Made by a program: the position numbers and the translations under genes | The notes under the pieces: model-generated | The model's database searches: none | The model's input: only the letters and a program-made list of their open reading frames with translations | What the model was told of the DNA's origin: nothing | In this document: positions 34,195 through 43,144 of the stretch, piece after piece | How positions within the stretch are numbered: position 1 is the stretch's first letter | How the letters are laid out: each line of letters opens with the position of its first letter | From: Syntrophobacter sp963666995 | GTDB taxonomy: Bacteria; Desulfobacterota; Syntrophobacteria; Syntrophobacterales; Syntrophobacteraceae | Length of the DNA stretch: 64,000 nt | NCBI GenBank assembly: GCA_963666995.1 | Contig: OY762941.1 | Span: forward strand, 248,001 to 312,000 | Reading direction: 5' to 3'

Positions 34195-35229
34195 ATGGCA
34201 GAGAGAGACGATCGGTTCGACCCTGAGCGCTTCGTTTTCCGGGGTTTGCATCCGGGTGTGAGCATCGGAACGGCAAGCGACCGTTACGCCGGGTGGATCG
34301 GACAGATCTATTCCGTAGAGCGCTACGGCAACCGCGTTACGAAGCGGACCAACAGGGTCGGACAGAAGTCCTTCCGGGAAGAAGTGCTCCCGGTGGACTC
34401 CGTTCGGGAATACTTCGAGCACTTCCGAATCCTTGAGATCGACTACACGTTTTACTCGACCCCTCTGGATGCCGGCGGCGCTCCGACGAAATCCTTTCAC
34501 ACTCTCGCCGGTTACCAAAACTGCATGCAGGAGGGAGATTCCGTCTTCCTGAAAGTCCCCCGGATGATCTGTGCTCAGAGAATCCTGCGAGCCGGGTCTC
34601 AAGTGGAAAATGAGGATTTTCTCAATCCCCGCAAGTTCACGGAACAGTTTTACCAGCCCGCCATGGAAATCCTGGGAGACAGACTCGGGGGGTTCGTGTT
34701 CGAACAGGAATACCAGCGCCATGAAGCAAGGCTCCCCCTTCGCGAACTCGCCGGCAGGCTGGACTCATTCTTCAGCACCGTCCCAGGCGACAAACGCTAC
34801 CATTTCGAACTCAGAACGGAAGAGTATCTCTCCGCGCCTGTCCTGGAAGTATTCGAAAAGCACGGGGTCGGTCAAATCCTTTCTCACTGGACGTGGCTCC
34901 CGACCCTGCAAAAGCAGTTTGCACGTTCCGGCCGACGGTTTTTGAATTCCGGGAAACAGGCTCTCATTCGCCTGATGACCCCTCTGGGAAAGCGGTACGA
35001 GGACGCTTATGCCATGGCGCATCCTTTCGACAAGCTGATCGACGGCATGCTGCAGCCGAGGATGATCGATGAGACGGTCGCACTCGCCTTCGAGGGAATC
35101 AGCCGGGGGGTGAAGGTCAACGTCATCATAAATAACCGCTCGGGGGGCAACGCCCCTCTCATCGCAAAACAGATTGCCATGTCGTTTGTTCAACACCGTC
35201 CCGCAAACGTCCCGGACAGCCAAGCCTGA
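34195..35229 (+). CDS. DUF72 (YecE-like) family protein
   Basis: A 344-residue protein of the DUF72 family, which has a TIM-barrel fold; no reaction has been assigned. The family pattern starts GLHPGVSIGTASDRYAGWIGQIY, continues with VREYFEHFRILEIDYTFYSTP and the lysine block FLKVPRMI, and includes FVFEQEYQRH and YHFELRTEEYL. It is longer than typical members because of a C-terminal part (from about residue 230) describing the barrel end. I place the start at the ATG at 34195; earlier in-frame codons lie within the preceding terminator region. Confidence 0.82.
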   Translation: MAERDDRFDPERFVFRGLHPGVSIGTASDRYAGWIGQIYSVERYGNRVTKRTNRVGQKSFREEVLPVDSVREYFEHFRILEIDYTFYSTPLDAGGAPTKSFHTLAGYQNCMQEGDSVFLKVPRMICAQRILRAGSQVENEDFLNPRKFTEQFYQPAMEILGDRLGGFVFEQEYQRHEARLPLRELAGRLDSFFSTVPGDKRYHFELRTEEYLSAPVLEVFEKHGVGQILSHWTWLPTLQKQFARSGRRFLNSGKQALIRLMTPLGKRYEDAYAMAHPFDKLIDGMLQPRMIDETVALAFEGISRGVKVNVIINNRSGGNAPLIAKQIAMSFVQHRPANVPDSQA

Positions 35230-35411
35230 ACCGGATCGGCTCCCACGCACCGGCAGCCTGCCCTCCCAAACTCCATTTCGTTGAATCCGCAGACCCCCTC
35301 AGCCGTGCTTTGCCGGGGCTGACAACCGCAAGCGGCAACTGGAAAAGCAGGGTCCTCGTGATTATAGATGGGTATAACGTAAGCAAAGAACAGAAAGGGG
35401 GAAATACGGCA

Positions 35412-36107
35412 ATGAGAAAACTGATACCTTTGATGATAAGTTTTGCAGCCGTGGTACTGTTTCTTTCTCCCATCCCCGTCAAGGCAGGGTCAGTGGAGGA
35501 AGCGAGGATAGACAGGGCCGCGGCCTATTTCCAGGAGATCATGTCGTCAGGCGACCACGGAATACCGAAGGAGGTTTTGGACAGTGCGACCGGAATCGCC
35601 ATCATTCCGGGAATCGTCAATTCTCCGGGATTCGGGCTCGGAGGCAGTATCGGTGAGGGCGTCATGGTGGTTCGACAGGCGGACGAAAAATGGAGCAACC
35701 CGTTTTTTATAGGCCTGACCAGCTCGAACCTCGGATTGCAGACAGGCGGGGAGACACACGACACGATCCTGGTCTTTGAAACCCGAAGAGGGATCGATGC
35801 CGTCCGAAGCGGCAAGCTCAGCCTGGGAGTGGATGTATCCATTATCCAGGGGCCGACGGGCCGCCACGCCGGTATGCCCGGTGCGGATGTTTACTCTTAT
35901 TCGTCAAGCCGCGGGATTTACACCGGCGTCTCGCTGGGAGGCGGCGTGCTGCGGGTGGACTCCACAGCCAACACCAGCTATTACGGCGACAGGAAGATGG
36001 GGTTGAACAGCATTCTTGCGGGAACCGGCAAATACACTCCCGCTTCCGGCATCAGATTCAACTGCCTGATGGCTCATTTTACCTATGCGCCGTCGAGCGC
36101 CTGCTGA
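35412..36107 (+). CDS. SYLF (Ysc84) domain exported protein
   Basis: A 231-residue exported protein with a signal peptide (MRKLIPLMISFAAVVLFLS to about residue 25, ending VKA). The mature part is a SYLF domain of the Ysc84 type: ATGIAIIPGIVNS, GLGGSIGEGVMVVR, FIGLTSSNLGLQTGGETHD and LSLGVDVSIIQGPTGR. SYLF proteins bind lipids or cytoskeletal elements in eukaryotes; the bacterial role is unknown. GGGGG precedes the ATG at 35412, and the upstream open frame is not family sequence. A strong terminator follows. Confidence 0.85.
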   Translation: MRKLIPLMISFAAVVLFLSPIPVKAGSVEEARIDRAAAYFQEIMSSGDHGIPKEVLDSATGIAIIPGIVNSPGFGLGGSIGEGVMVVRQADEKWSNPFFIGLTSSNLGLQTGGETHDTILVFETRRGIDAVRSGKLSLGVDVSIIQGPTGRHAGMPGADVYSYSSSRGIYTGVSLGGGVLRVDSTANTSYYGDRKMGLNSILAGTGKYTPASGIRFNCLMAHFTYAPSSAC

Positions 36108-36143
36108 GCATTCTCTCAGGCAATCAGACCGGCGGTATCGTGG

Positions 36144-36180
36144 ACGGAGGCATGAAGATGAATCTTCATCCTCCGTTTTT
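36144..36180. terminator. Bidirectional-looking terminator between convergent genes
   Basis: ACGGAGG (36144-36150) and CCTCCGT, with the inner pair ATGAAGAT/ATCTTCAT, form a long stem around GA (36144-36175), followed by five T residues. It lies between the SYLF gene (plus, ends 36107) and the kinase gene (minus, ends 36185) and could serve both. Confidence 0.8.
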
Positions 36181-36184
36181 CGCT

Positions 36185-36820
36185 TCATTTTCCCGAGACG
36201 AGATCGAGGAAATCAGGCAAACCAAATCCCGGCCTTGCACGAGTCGAATAGTCGATGGTGACGTCGGCAAGCGATTCGTAACGGCGCTCACGGTCGATCA
36301 ACAAGTCGACATAACACCGAGCGAGGGCTTGCCGGTTCGACTCTCCGCGCTTCCTCGAAAACATGTCTCTCCACAAGACAGGGCGGCGATTGACCAGGTA
36401 TGCCTCGAGCATCTTTTCCCTGATTTCCGGAGATGTGGAGAAATGGATGATGGTGGTCTGCCGCCTGAGTTCTTCCAGGAGCCCCTCTCCCGTGTAGATG
36501 ACGCTTCCGGTGGTATCGACGACGACTTCCCTGTCCCTCGCATCGCCGCCTTTCAAATACTCGACAACTTCGGAGAGAACTTCGATTTCGAGCTCAAGGT
36601 AGCGAGCCTCGCGTTCCTCATATCCGTCGTCGAAGGGAAAACCCATCCACGCACCCAAATCTCTCATGACCCCATCGGCCCCCGCCAATGCAGGCCCTAT
36701 CCGTTCCGTGATGAGGTCGTCGCAGCAGAAACATTTGAACCCGCATTCAGCCAGCATCTTTGACCAGTGCGATTTTCCCGTTCCCGACATTCCAATCAAC
36801 GATAAACGCATCACTCTCAA
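36185..36820 (-). CDS. P-loop kinase, shikimate kinase-like
   Basis: A 211-residue P-loop NTPase. Walker A is IGMSGTGKSHW at about residues 9-19, and the layout (GFKCFCCDDLITERIG after it; DREVVVDTTGSVIYTGEGLLEEL in the middle) resembles shikimate/gluconate-type small-molecule kinases. The substrate is not evident; the usual shikimate kinase signature is not complete, so I do not assign AroK. The ATG at 36820 and the one three codons later are both possible. It faces the SYLF gene convergently. Confidence 0.7.
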   Translation of the reverse strand: MRVMRLSLIGMSGTGKSHWSKMLAECGFKCFCCDDLITERIGPALAGADGVMRDLGAWMGFPFDDGYEEREARYLELEIEVLSEVVEYLKGGDARDREVVVDTTGSVIYTGEGLLEELRRQTTIIHFSTSPEIREKMLEAYLVNRRPVLWRDMFSRKRGESNRQALARCYVDLLIDRERRYESLADVTIDYSTRARPGFGLPDFLDLVSGK

Positions 36821-37024
36821 ATTCCCGCCGGCAAAGCCGTCCGGCGTACGTACCCGCCCATTTTTTTCCCTAACCGAGGAATATGCCGGGCAAATTCAAT
36901 ACCAACCCGCACGCGTGGCCGGAGGAAATGTTGGACGGCGTTGCGCCCGACCCGGCACCCATCGGCTCTCCTCGCTCCGGATCGCCCGTTTCCAGCCCGT
37001 TTGCAGCGGAGGCAAGGCTTCGTA

Positions 37025-37303
37025 TCAGGCTTCCAGCCCCTCATTCATGACAAAGACCTTGGTGGTTCCCATCTCCCTCAGATGTTCGGCAAGCAGGAAC
37101 TCCGTGAGGGCCGCATCGATGTCGTCCGGGGACCGCCCCAGCAGGAATTCCCTGGTCACCACCGTATTGTGGATTTCACCCTCTCCGCTGATTCTGAAAA
37201 ACCTCATCCGGCCCCCGGCTTCGTCCCCGTCTTCCACGGTCCAGCCGGGGAATTCCTTTTCCAGATAATCCCTCACTGCCTTGATACTCTCTTCGATCGA
37301 CAT
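37025..37303 (-). CDS. Small hypothetical protein
   Basis: A 92-residue acidic soluble protein that I do not recognise. It has an amphipathic N-terminal helix (SIEESIKAVRDYLEKEF), a beta part with aromatic residues (MRFFRISGEGEIHNTVVTREFLLG) and a C-terminal helix (DAALTEFLLAEHL). GGAGGG six bases before the ATG at 37303 supports this start over the open frame to 37369. It may share a transcript with the cytochrome-like frame beside it. Confidence 0.65.
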   Translation of the reverse strand: MSIEESIKAVRDYLEKEFPGWTVEDGDEAGGRMRFFRISGEGEIHNTVVTREFLLGRSPDDIDAALTEFLLAEHLREMGTTKVFVMNEGLEA

Positions 37304-37378
37304 CGCCGACCCTCCAAAATCGTTAAAGAACCGGCGTCCGGACTGTTTGCGCCGGCATCCCGGACCCACAAGACCCAG

Positions 37379-37825
37379 CTATTGCGGTTCGTCCATGGTC
37401 CTTCTCGGCCTTTCGAGCACTTTTGTAATGAACTCATACAATTGCTGCATCTGCCGGTTGGAAAGCTTTGTTTCAGGAACCGGGGGCATTATACCTATTT
37501 TCCCATTCGGCCGCCTGGGATTACGTGAGTAGGCAAGAAAACTGTCAAAATCCGTAAGTTTTGGGGCCCCCATTACCGAGAGGTTGACATTTACGACAAA
37601 CTGCTTTTTCGATAAGCCGGCAACCCGCTCGATCGTGATCCGTCGCTCAAAGGAATGAGGAGGCCGGGGAATTCTCAAGGACCTGAGCATCGCCCAAGCC
37701 CCTGTTTGCTGCGTTGTCTTTTCACTTCTAAGCCGATATCGGGAAAAGTACGCGTCCGGGGCGTGAATATCATCGGTCTCATTTACTTGGGGATTGAGAT
37801 TAGCGCAAAACTTTTTTCGATACAA
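37379..37825 (-). CDS. Protein with cytochrome c-like C terminus lacking a heme motif
   Basis: The C-terminal half (KLTDFDSFLAYSRNPRRP, MPPVPETKLSNRQMQQLYEFI) strongly resembles the last helix region of class I cytochromes c, including a methionine-proline that could be the axial ligand and the L-S-x-x-Q-M-Q-x-L-Y-x-F-I end. No CxxCH heme-binding motif exists upstream in the frame. So either this is a degenerate gene whose 5' part is lost, or a heme-free relative. The long frame begins with a TTG; an ATG at 37690 gives 103 residues. I am unsure which start, if any, is used. Confidence 0.4.
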   Translation of the reverse strand: MYRKKFCANLNPQVNETDDIHAPDAYFSRYRLRSEKTTQQTGAWAMLRSLRIPRPPHSFERRITIERVAGLSKKQFVVNVNLSVMGAPKLTDFDSFLAYSRNPRRPNGKIGIMPPVPETKLSNRQMQQLYEFITKVLERPRRTMDEPQ

Positions 37826-38349
37826 GCAGGTATTCGCTGTTCAGCAATCACCGAATGCCTGCAGATATCAACGGTCGCTTCCCGTCCGGCGGATTCGGGA
37901 GAACCTCGTTCTCCCGGCCTCTGTTCCCTGTGCTCGAGATGCTTCCGAAACAGGCCGTCACTGATATCCCTCAGTGCATCCACAACTCAAGCTTCGGCAG
38001 CGCCCCGCCGCCGGACCGGCAGGCTGATTCCGCGATTCGGCAGGTCTCCGCCACGAAGAGTTATGTATGTTTTTCAATAGGTTTCCAATTCCCTGAAACA
38101 GGATTGCGGGATAACAGCGTCTCTTGATTTCCGGGGAGCCGGTTCTTATTAGGTCTGGAAGGAGGAAGCCGCTCGACCGGATCGTTCATCAGGCGGAAAC
38201 GAATGTTCGGACTTTCCTTAATAATTCCACGTGAAGCCATCATCTTCCAGGGACAATGAGGCGTAAGGCGATACGGGTCGGGGCAAAAGCCGGCTACGGC
38301 GATACGGCCTGTACAAATCCCGGAATATCAATGCGAAAAAGGAGGCATT
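37826..38349. other. Intergenic region
   Basis: About 520 bases with no supported gene. It contains promoters for the gene pair on either side and ends with a strong ribosome binding site AAAAAGGAGG before the ATG at 38350. Confidence 0.35.
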
Positions 38350-39435
38350 ATGCTTAAGTGGCTGAGTATTCTTTGCATTATAGTTCTTGTGGCAATGACG
38401 GTTTCTGCGGCCGATGCCTGCACGAGCGTCAGGATCAAGACCGACGACGGGTATGTCCTCTACGCACGGACCATGGAATTTGCGCTGCCGATGAAATCTA
38501 TCGTTTCGGTGATCCCCAAAGGAACAAAGTTTCAGGGCACTTTGCCGGACGGCACTTCAAAAGGGATGGTCTGGAATGCAAAATACGGCGTGGTGGGAAT
38601 GAACGCCGCAGGAATGCCGATCATCGTCGACGGGATGAATGAAAAAGGGTTGGCCGCGGGGGCTTTGCTCTTTCCCGGGTTTGCCGGCTATGAACCCTCC
38701 GATCCGGCCAAAGCGAATACCACCATGGCCCAGTACGAGGTGATTACGTGGATATTGTCGAATTTTGCGACGGTCGACGAGGTGCGCGAGGGCATTAAAG
38801 GCATCCGGGTCTGCGAGGCATCCGCTCCGGAATTCGGCCCCATACCCTTGCATTACGTCGTGCATGACGCCAAGGGAGACTGTATTGTCATCGAACACGT
38901 CAAGGGCAAGATGAACCTCTACGATAACCCTCTGGGAGTCCTCACCAATTCGCCGCCTTTCGACTGGATGATGATCGATCTGAGAAATTTCGTCAATCTC
39001 ACGGCAGTGAACGTGCCGGAACTCAAACTGCAGGGCACGACCCTTGAGCAGCTCGGCCAGGGAACGGGAATGCTCGGACTCCCCGGTGATTTCACGCCGC
39101 CTCACCGCCTCGTCAGAATACTTGCCCTCTCGCAGTCGGCCTACCCTGTGCATGGGCCTGACGCGGGCCTCAGCCTCATCATGACGATCATCAACAACGT
39201 GGATATCCCCAAAGGCGCCGTGCGGGGAAAAGGCGATAAAGGCGCCGATGACGACTTCACTCAATGGGTCACGGCAGCGGACCTCGGGAGGAAGCGGTTT
39301 TATTTCCACACACTCGAAAATAAAAACTGGCACTACGTTGATGTGATGAAAGTGCTTGAAGGAGCAAAGGGCGTTCTTTCCGTGCCTATCGATATCCCGG
39401 TCGATTATCCCGATGTTTCGAGCACCGCACACTGA
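38350..39435 (+). CDS. Exported choloylglycine-hydrolase family Ntn amidase
   Basis: A 361-residue secreted Ntn hydrolase of the CBAH/penicillin V acylase type. A signal peptide (LSILCIIVLVAMTVSAADA) precedes Cys24, which would become the catalytic N-terminal nucleophile (CTSVRIKT). Further family marks are the DGYVLYARTMEF arginine region, GMNEKGLAAGALLFPG, NSPPFDWMM and the asparagine-containing end. Members cleave amide bonds of bile salts, penicillin V, N-acyl homoserine lactones or N-acyl amino acids; the substrate here is open. AAGGAGG is right before the ATG. It starts a cluster with a MetA-type protein and a C45-type Ntn hydrolase. Confidence 0.9.
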   Translation: MLKWLSILCIIVLVAMTVSAADACTSVRIKTDDGYVLYARTMEFALPMKSIVSVIPKGTKFQGTLPDGTSKGMVWNAKYGVVGMNAAGMPIIVDGMNEKGLAAGALLFPGFAGYEPSDPAKANTTMAQYEVITWILSNFATVDEVREGIKGIRVCEASAPEFGPIPLHYVVHDAKGDCIVIEHVKGKMNLYDNPLGVLTNSPPFDWMMIDLRNFVNLTAVNVPELKLQGTTLEQLGQGTGMLGLPGDFTPPHRLVRILALSQSAYPVHGPDAGLSLIMTIINNVDIPKGAVRGKGDKGADDDFTQWVTAADLGRKRFYFHTLENKNWHYVDVMKVLEGAKGVLSVPIDIPVDYPDVSSTAH

Positions 39436-39911
39436 CGCCCGATTGCCCTTGAAGCATTACCAGGAATGCGGCAGGCGCAGTCAGCCCGGCCAATTTGGAG
39501 TTGCTTTTTTCTAATCCTTCACTTAGGCTCTATTCAATCACGGTTCTTACTTCAGGCTCATACGCGGCATTACGGCGCGAGAGGCCGACCGCCAAAAGAC
39601 CGAATCACTCTGTGTACGTACATTCTCCTTTGCGAGCGACCCTGTTGGTCCCGGCCTCTCAATAGATTCCTTATCGTTTGTTCCTTTATCAAGTATCGAG
39701 CTTTGAAACTCAGCTCCTCAACCAGGCCGGGCACGGCGGTCGGCATACTCCGGCTCAGCGCCTTCAGCACATGGCATCGTTGCATTTCCACAGGCAAACA
39801 GGTCCGGATTTCAGTCACAGGCCGGCGACAGGAACCAGGTGTTCTTCCGTTCATTGGGTGAAATGGAAAGGGGCAGAATATACAAACCGGCACAACGGGA
39901 GGGGTTGGGAC
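39436..39911. other. Intergenic region
   Basis: About 480 bases without a convincing gene. Open frames run through it into the next gene, but the ribosome binding site GGGAGGGG (about 39897-39904) and the signal peptide place the real start of that gene at 39912. Confidence 0.35.
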
Positions 39912-40862
39912 ATGAAAAAGATCGGAATTCTCAATATCCTGGTGTTGGTACTGACGTTATCGCCGGCCTTGTGCGGGGGCTGTTATGCTGAGGAGGACGG
40001 CGTGGGCCACTACGCACAGGGGGCCCTTGCGGACTTTATGGACGTTGCCGCGCCGGGATTCGCGCCCATGAATTGGTTTAATTACTACAACGGCACTGCC
40101 GGCGCCACCGTTCGGATACCTACCGGCGGGTTGCTTGCGGCAAATCTCGATATGACCACGTATTGTGAATTATTCGGCTTTGTCTACACAACGCCTTTCG
40201 GGATGCTTGGGGGCAAATATGCTTTCGGGGCGCTCATCCCCTACGTGTGGGCGGATGTTAAAGGCCGGGTCAGCGCACAGGGGAAAACCATCAACAGGAG
40301 CGACACGGTCGACGGCATGGGCGACGTCATCCTGATCCCTGTATGGCTTGCCTGGAACAAGGGCTTTTTCAAGTGGGATACACGCCTTCTGGTCTACGCT
40401 CCGACAGGCGAGTACGAGGTGGGTCAACTGGCCAACGTGGGGCTGAATTTCTGGACGTTCACGCCCGTGGTGTCGCTGAGCTACTTCAATACGGATAACG
40501 GGTTTGAAATCTCAGCCTACACAGGCATTGATTTCAATACGGAAAACAATGCCACCCAGTATCTGAGCGGGGACGTGTTCCACATCGACTTCACCGTCGC
40601 AGAACACCTGCCCCTGTTTGGCGGGTTTGTGGGGCTCGGAGCAAACGCCTGGTACTGGGAGCAGATCAGCCGGGACACCGGCCCGGGCGCGGTGCTCGGC
40701 TCCTTTGAGACCAGTACGTGCGGCATCGGCCCGGTCCTCTCCTACATGTACCCCATGTCGGGACACTACCTCCTGGCCGAAGTGAAATGGCTCCCCGAAG
40801 CGGATGTGCGGCACAAGGTGAAGGGGGATTCCGCGTGGGTCAAGCTTGTGTTCGCTTTCTGA
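39912..40862 (+). CDS. MetA-pathway-type outer-membrane protein (SphA-like transporter)
   Basis: A 316-residue protein with an N-terminal signal peptide (MKKIGILNILVLVLTLSPALC, ending CYA). The mature part is rich in alternating aromatic and polar residues typical of outer-membrane beta strands and resembles the Phenol_MetA_deg family: GHYAQGALADFMDVAAPGF, GGKYAFGALIPYVW, DVILIPVWLAWN, LLVYAPTGEY, ISAYTGIDFNTEN and a terminal VKLVFAF strand ending in phenylalanine. These proteins are associated with uptake of hydrophobic or aromatic compounds. It lies between two secreted Ntn amidases, suggesting joint work on the same extracellular substrate. Confidence 0.78.
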   Translation: MKKIGILNILVLVLTLSPALCGGCYAEEDGVGHYAQGALADFMDVAAPGFAPMNWFNYYNGTAGATVRIPTGGLLAANLDMTTYCELFGFVYTTPFGMLGGKYAFGALIPYVWADVKGRVSAQGKTINRSDTVDGMGDVILIPVWLAWNKGFFKWDTRLLVYAPTGEYEVGQLANVGLNFWTFTPVVSLSYFNTDNGFEISAYTGIDFNTENNATQYLSGDVFHIDFTVAEHLPLFGGFVGLGANAWYWEQISRDTGPGAVLGSFETSTCGIGPVLSYMYPMSGHYLLAEVKWLPEADVRHKVKGDSAWVKLVFAF

Positions 40863-40912
40863 ACGCCGTGGAGACGGTTTCGCCTGACAGGAGGCTTGAT
40901 CCTCCCGATTTT

Positions 40913-40943
40913 AAATGGCCGGGGCAGGAGGCGGGCCATTTTT
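40913..40943 (+). terminator. Intrinsic terminator after the MetA-type gene
   Basis: AAATGGCC (40913-40920) pairs with GGCCATTT (40934-40941) and is followed by TTT. It lies 51 bases past the stop of the gene at 39912. Confidence 0.75.
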
Positions 40944-41095
40944 GTGAAGACCGCGGGAAAGCGGAGCCGGACATGAAGAATACCAATGTGAACCCGCTGT
41001 TCCCCGGCTTGAGGTCGGAGGGGACATGATGAGCGCTCGGACCTGCATTGCGCTCCAATGAGAGCGCTCGTTTCCCGGATTCCAGGAGGTCCACA

Positions 41096-42523
41096 ATGAA
41101 AATTATGAGACTTGTTTGGTATTGGACGCTTTTTGTCTGCCTTTTGTTCACGAACTCCTACGCCGGCGAGCCGGCCCATCGTTCCAGCCTGGATGACCTG
41201 ACCGCACCCTATCAGGATACGGCGGCATTCAACCGGGTTGCTAAGGATTCACTGCCCGCTTCGTTCGGTGCTTTACAGCCCTTCGACAGACTTGCATTGG
41301 AAACCGGTACCGGAGGACTGTCTGCAGGAACAACGGCCGATGCTTCTCTTGACTCCCTCCCGGACGAGGAGACACAATCGGGTTTGATCCTGGTGCAGTC
41401 ATCCGGGCACGGGAGCAAATACACCAGTAAGTCGGGCAGACTCATCGTCTTGAATTTGCAGGGAACGTTTAGAGAGATGGGCCGGCAGTACGGCGGATTC
41501 CTGTCAATGGAAATCCGCAAGATGAACAGGGAGGTCGTCCGGCAATACGCCTTGCACAAATTGGTTATCCCGAATGAGCCGCTGGAGGATTTTTCGAAAA
41601 AACTCTTCAGTCTGTATCCGGCCCGGTTTGAGGCATTGGCACGGGGAATCTCGGAAGGCGCGGGAATCGATCTCGACCTCCTTGCCGTCAACAGCGAGTT
41701 TTTCGATTATCTGCTTAAGTTCGCTGCCGTGACGAGCGCAACGGGTTCGTCGAGTCCGTCGTGCTCAGCAATCTCGACCTGGGGCGCCTACACCACGGAT
41801 ACCTCCCTCGTCATGGGAAGGGATTTCGATTTCCCATCCTGGTATAGGGAATTCGCTCCGTATCTGGTTGTGGTGGTGTTCAACCCTACCGATGGCTCCT
41901 CTCCCACCGCCCTGCTCACGTACGCCGGTCAGCTCGGTGCCATCCAGGGTTTCAATAAGGCCGGGCTCGTCCTGGAGAACAACGACGCCAGCAGCTATGG
42001 GGATATGAACCGCCACTTCGGAAAGAGAATTCCCTTTTTGGCGGGACTTCCCGAAATACTCTTCGATTTCGATTCGGTCGGCGGTTTGAATGCCGCAATG
42101 CTGTCTTTCCGCAGCCATTACCCCCTGATTTACAATTTCGCAAGCCCGCGTACAGCCTATGTCTATGAGGCAGCAACTTATGAGGTTAAAAGAAGGGGAG
42201 CGGAAAAGGAAGGGCTCCTGGTCGGGGTGAATCATTTTGTCGATCCTTCATGGCCAACCCTCTCGACGCGGATCCCGGCTATCATCAAAGACTCAAAACT
42301 TCGTCAGAAAAACCTGATTGCGCTTGCCGAGAAGAATAAGGGGCAAATCGACGCTGCCAGGATGAGGTCCATCATGGATGTTCTGGTTCAAGACGGAGGG
42401 CCTACGCCTCCGGACGAGAACATCTACCGGTATGTCGCCGTCCCGGAGCTCAAGCGGTGGTGGGTCAAGGCCCCGGGGTACTTTGGATGGACCCGTATCG
42501 ACCTGGATGTTTTATTCCGATGA
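41096..42523 (+). CDS. Exported C45-type Ntn hydrolase/acyltransferase-like protein
   Basis: A 475-residue protein with a signal peptide (MKIMRLVWYWTLFVCLLFTNSYA). After about 110 poorly conserved residues comes a C45/acyl-CoA:6-APA acyltransferase-like domain: NLQGTFREMGRQYGG, ARGISEGAGIDLDLLAVN, then the autocatalytic site around PSCSAISTWGAYTTD (cysteine near residue 224), GRDFDFPSWYREF and LLVGVNHF. The cysteine would be exposed as the new N terminus after cleavage. AGGAGG precedes the ATG. This is the second Ntn amidase within 3 kb, unrelated to the choloylglycine-type one at 38350. Confidence 0.85.
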   Translation: MKIMRLVWYWTLFVCLLFTNSYAGEPAHRSSLDDLTAPYQDTAAFNRVAKDSLPASFGALQPFDRLALETGTGGLSAGTTADASLDSLPDEETQSGLILVQSSGHGSKYTSKSGRLIVLNLQGTFREMGRQYGGFLSMEIRKMNREVVRQYALHKLVIPNEPLEDFSKKLFSLYPARFEALARGISEGAGIDLDLLAVNSEFFDYLLKFAAVTSATGSSSPSCSAISTWGAYTTDTSLVMGRDFDFPSWYREFAPYLVVVVFNPTDGSSPTALLTYAGQLGAIQGFNKAGLVLENNDASSYGDMNRHFGKRIPFLAGLPEILFDFDSVGGLNAAMLSFRSHYPLIYNFASPRTAYVYEAATYEVKRRGAEKEGLLVGVNHFVDPSWPTLSTRIPAIIKDSKLRQKNLIALAEKNKGQIDAARMRSIMDVLVQDGGPTPPDENIYRYVAVPELKRWWVKAPGYFGWTRIDLDVLFR

Positions 42524-43144
42524 TGCAGTGATAAACGCGGGGCACGGGAGCGGAGAAGCCGATGTGCCCGATCCCCGCTGAATCCCTCCGATCCGGGCGA
42601 CGTCTTTTTTGCTGTGGGTCCCGAACCGGGACTCTATCCTTCCGGATATCGAAAAGTGCTTCGTTGATCTGGTACTTTCGGCATGCGTCGCCCCCGGGGC
42701 TCTTTCCTCCGAGGGGATCCGAAACTGCCGCCGTCTTCATTTTAAACCTTTTTCGCATTTCATCCGAATGAGGGAGAAGGCGGGTTTGGAAGACGGTTGC
42801 GTACCCTTTTTTGTTGCATTGTTGTAAGAAAAGAAGCGTCGAAAGACGATCGTATGTCTCCTTTTTTGCTGCTTTGTTCACTCTCTTAGCCGCCCGCTTC
42901 CGAAATCGATCGGATTGACACCTGGAACGGTACGGCACTGACACTCCAACGACTCACTTTGAGTCAGCGTATTCCCGCGTGCGGAATTCGAATGAATGGA
43001 GAGTCAAAAATCGCGCAATTGCTTTCGCCGGCAAGAGAGGTCTTCCGCCTTGGAGGCATCTCGGTCATGTTGGATGGGTAGAGGAAAACTTGCTTCATGA
43101 GACAGCCTGGAAAGGAGATGAACCGATGAAAAAGAGATGACAGC
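42524..43144. other. Intergenic region
   Basis: About 620 bases between convergent genes with no supported gene. It is less GC-rich near 42740-42900. Confidence 0.35.
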
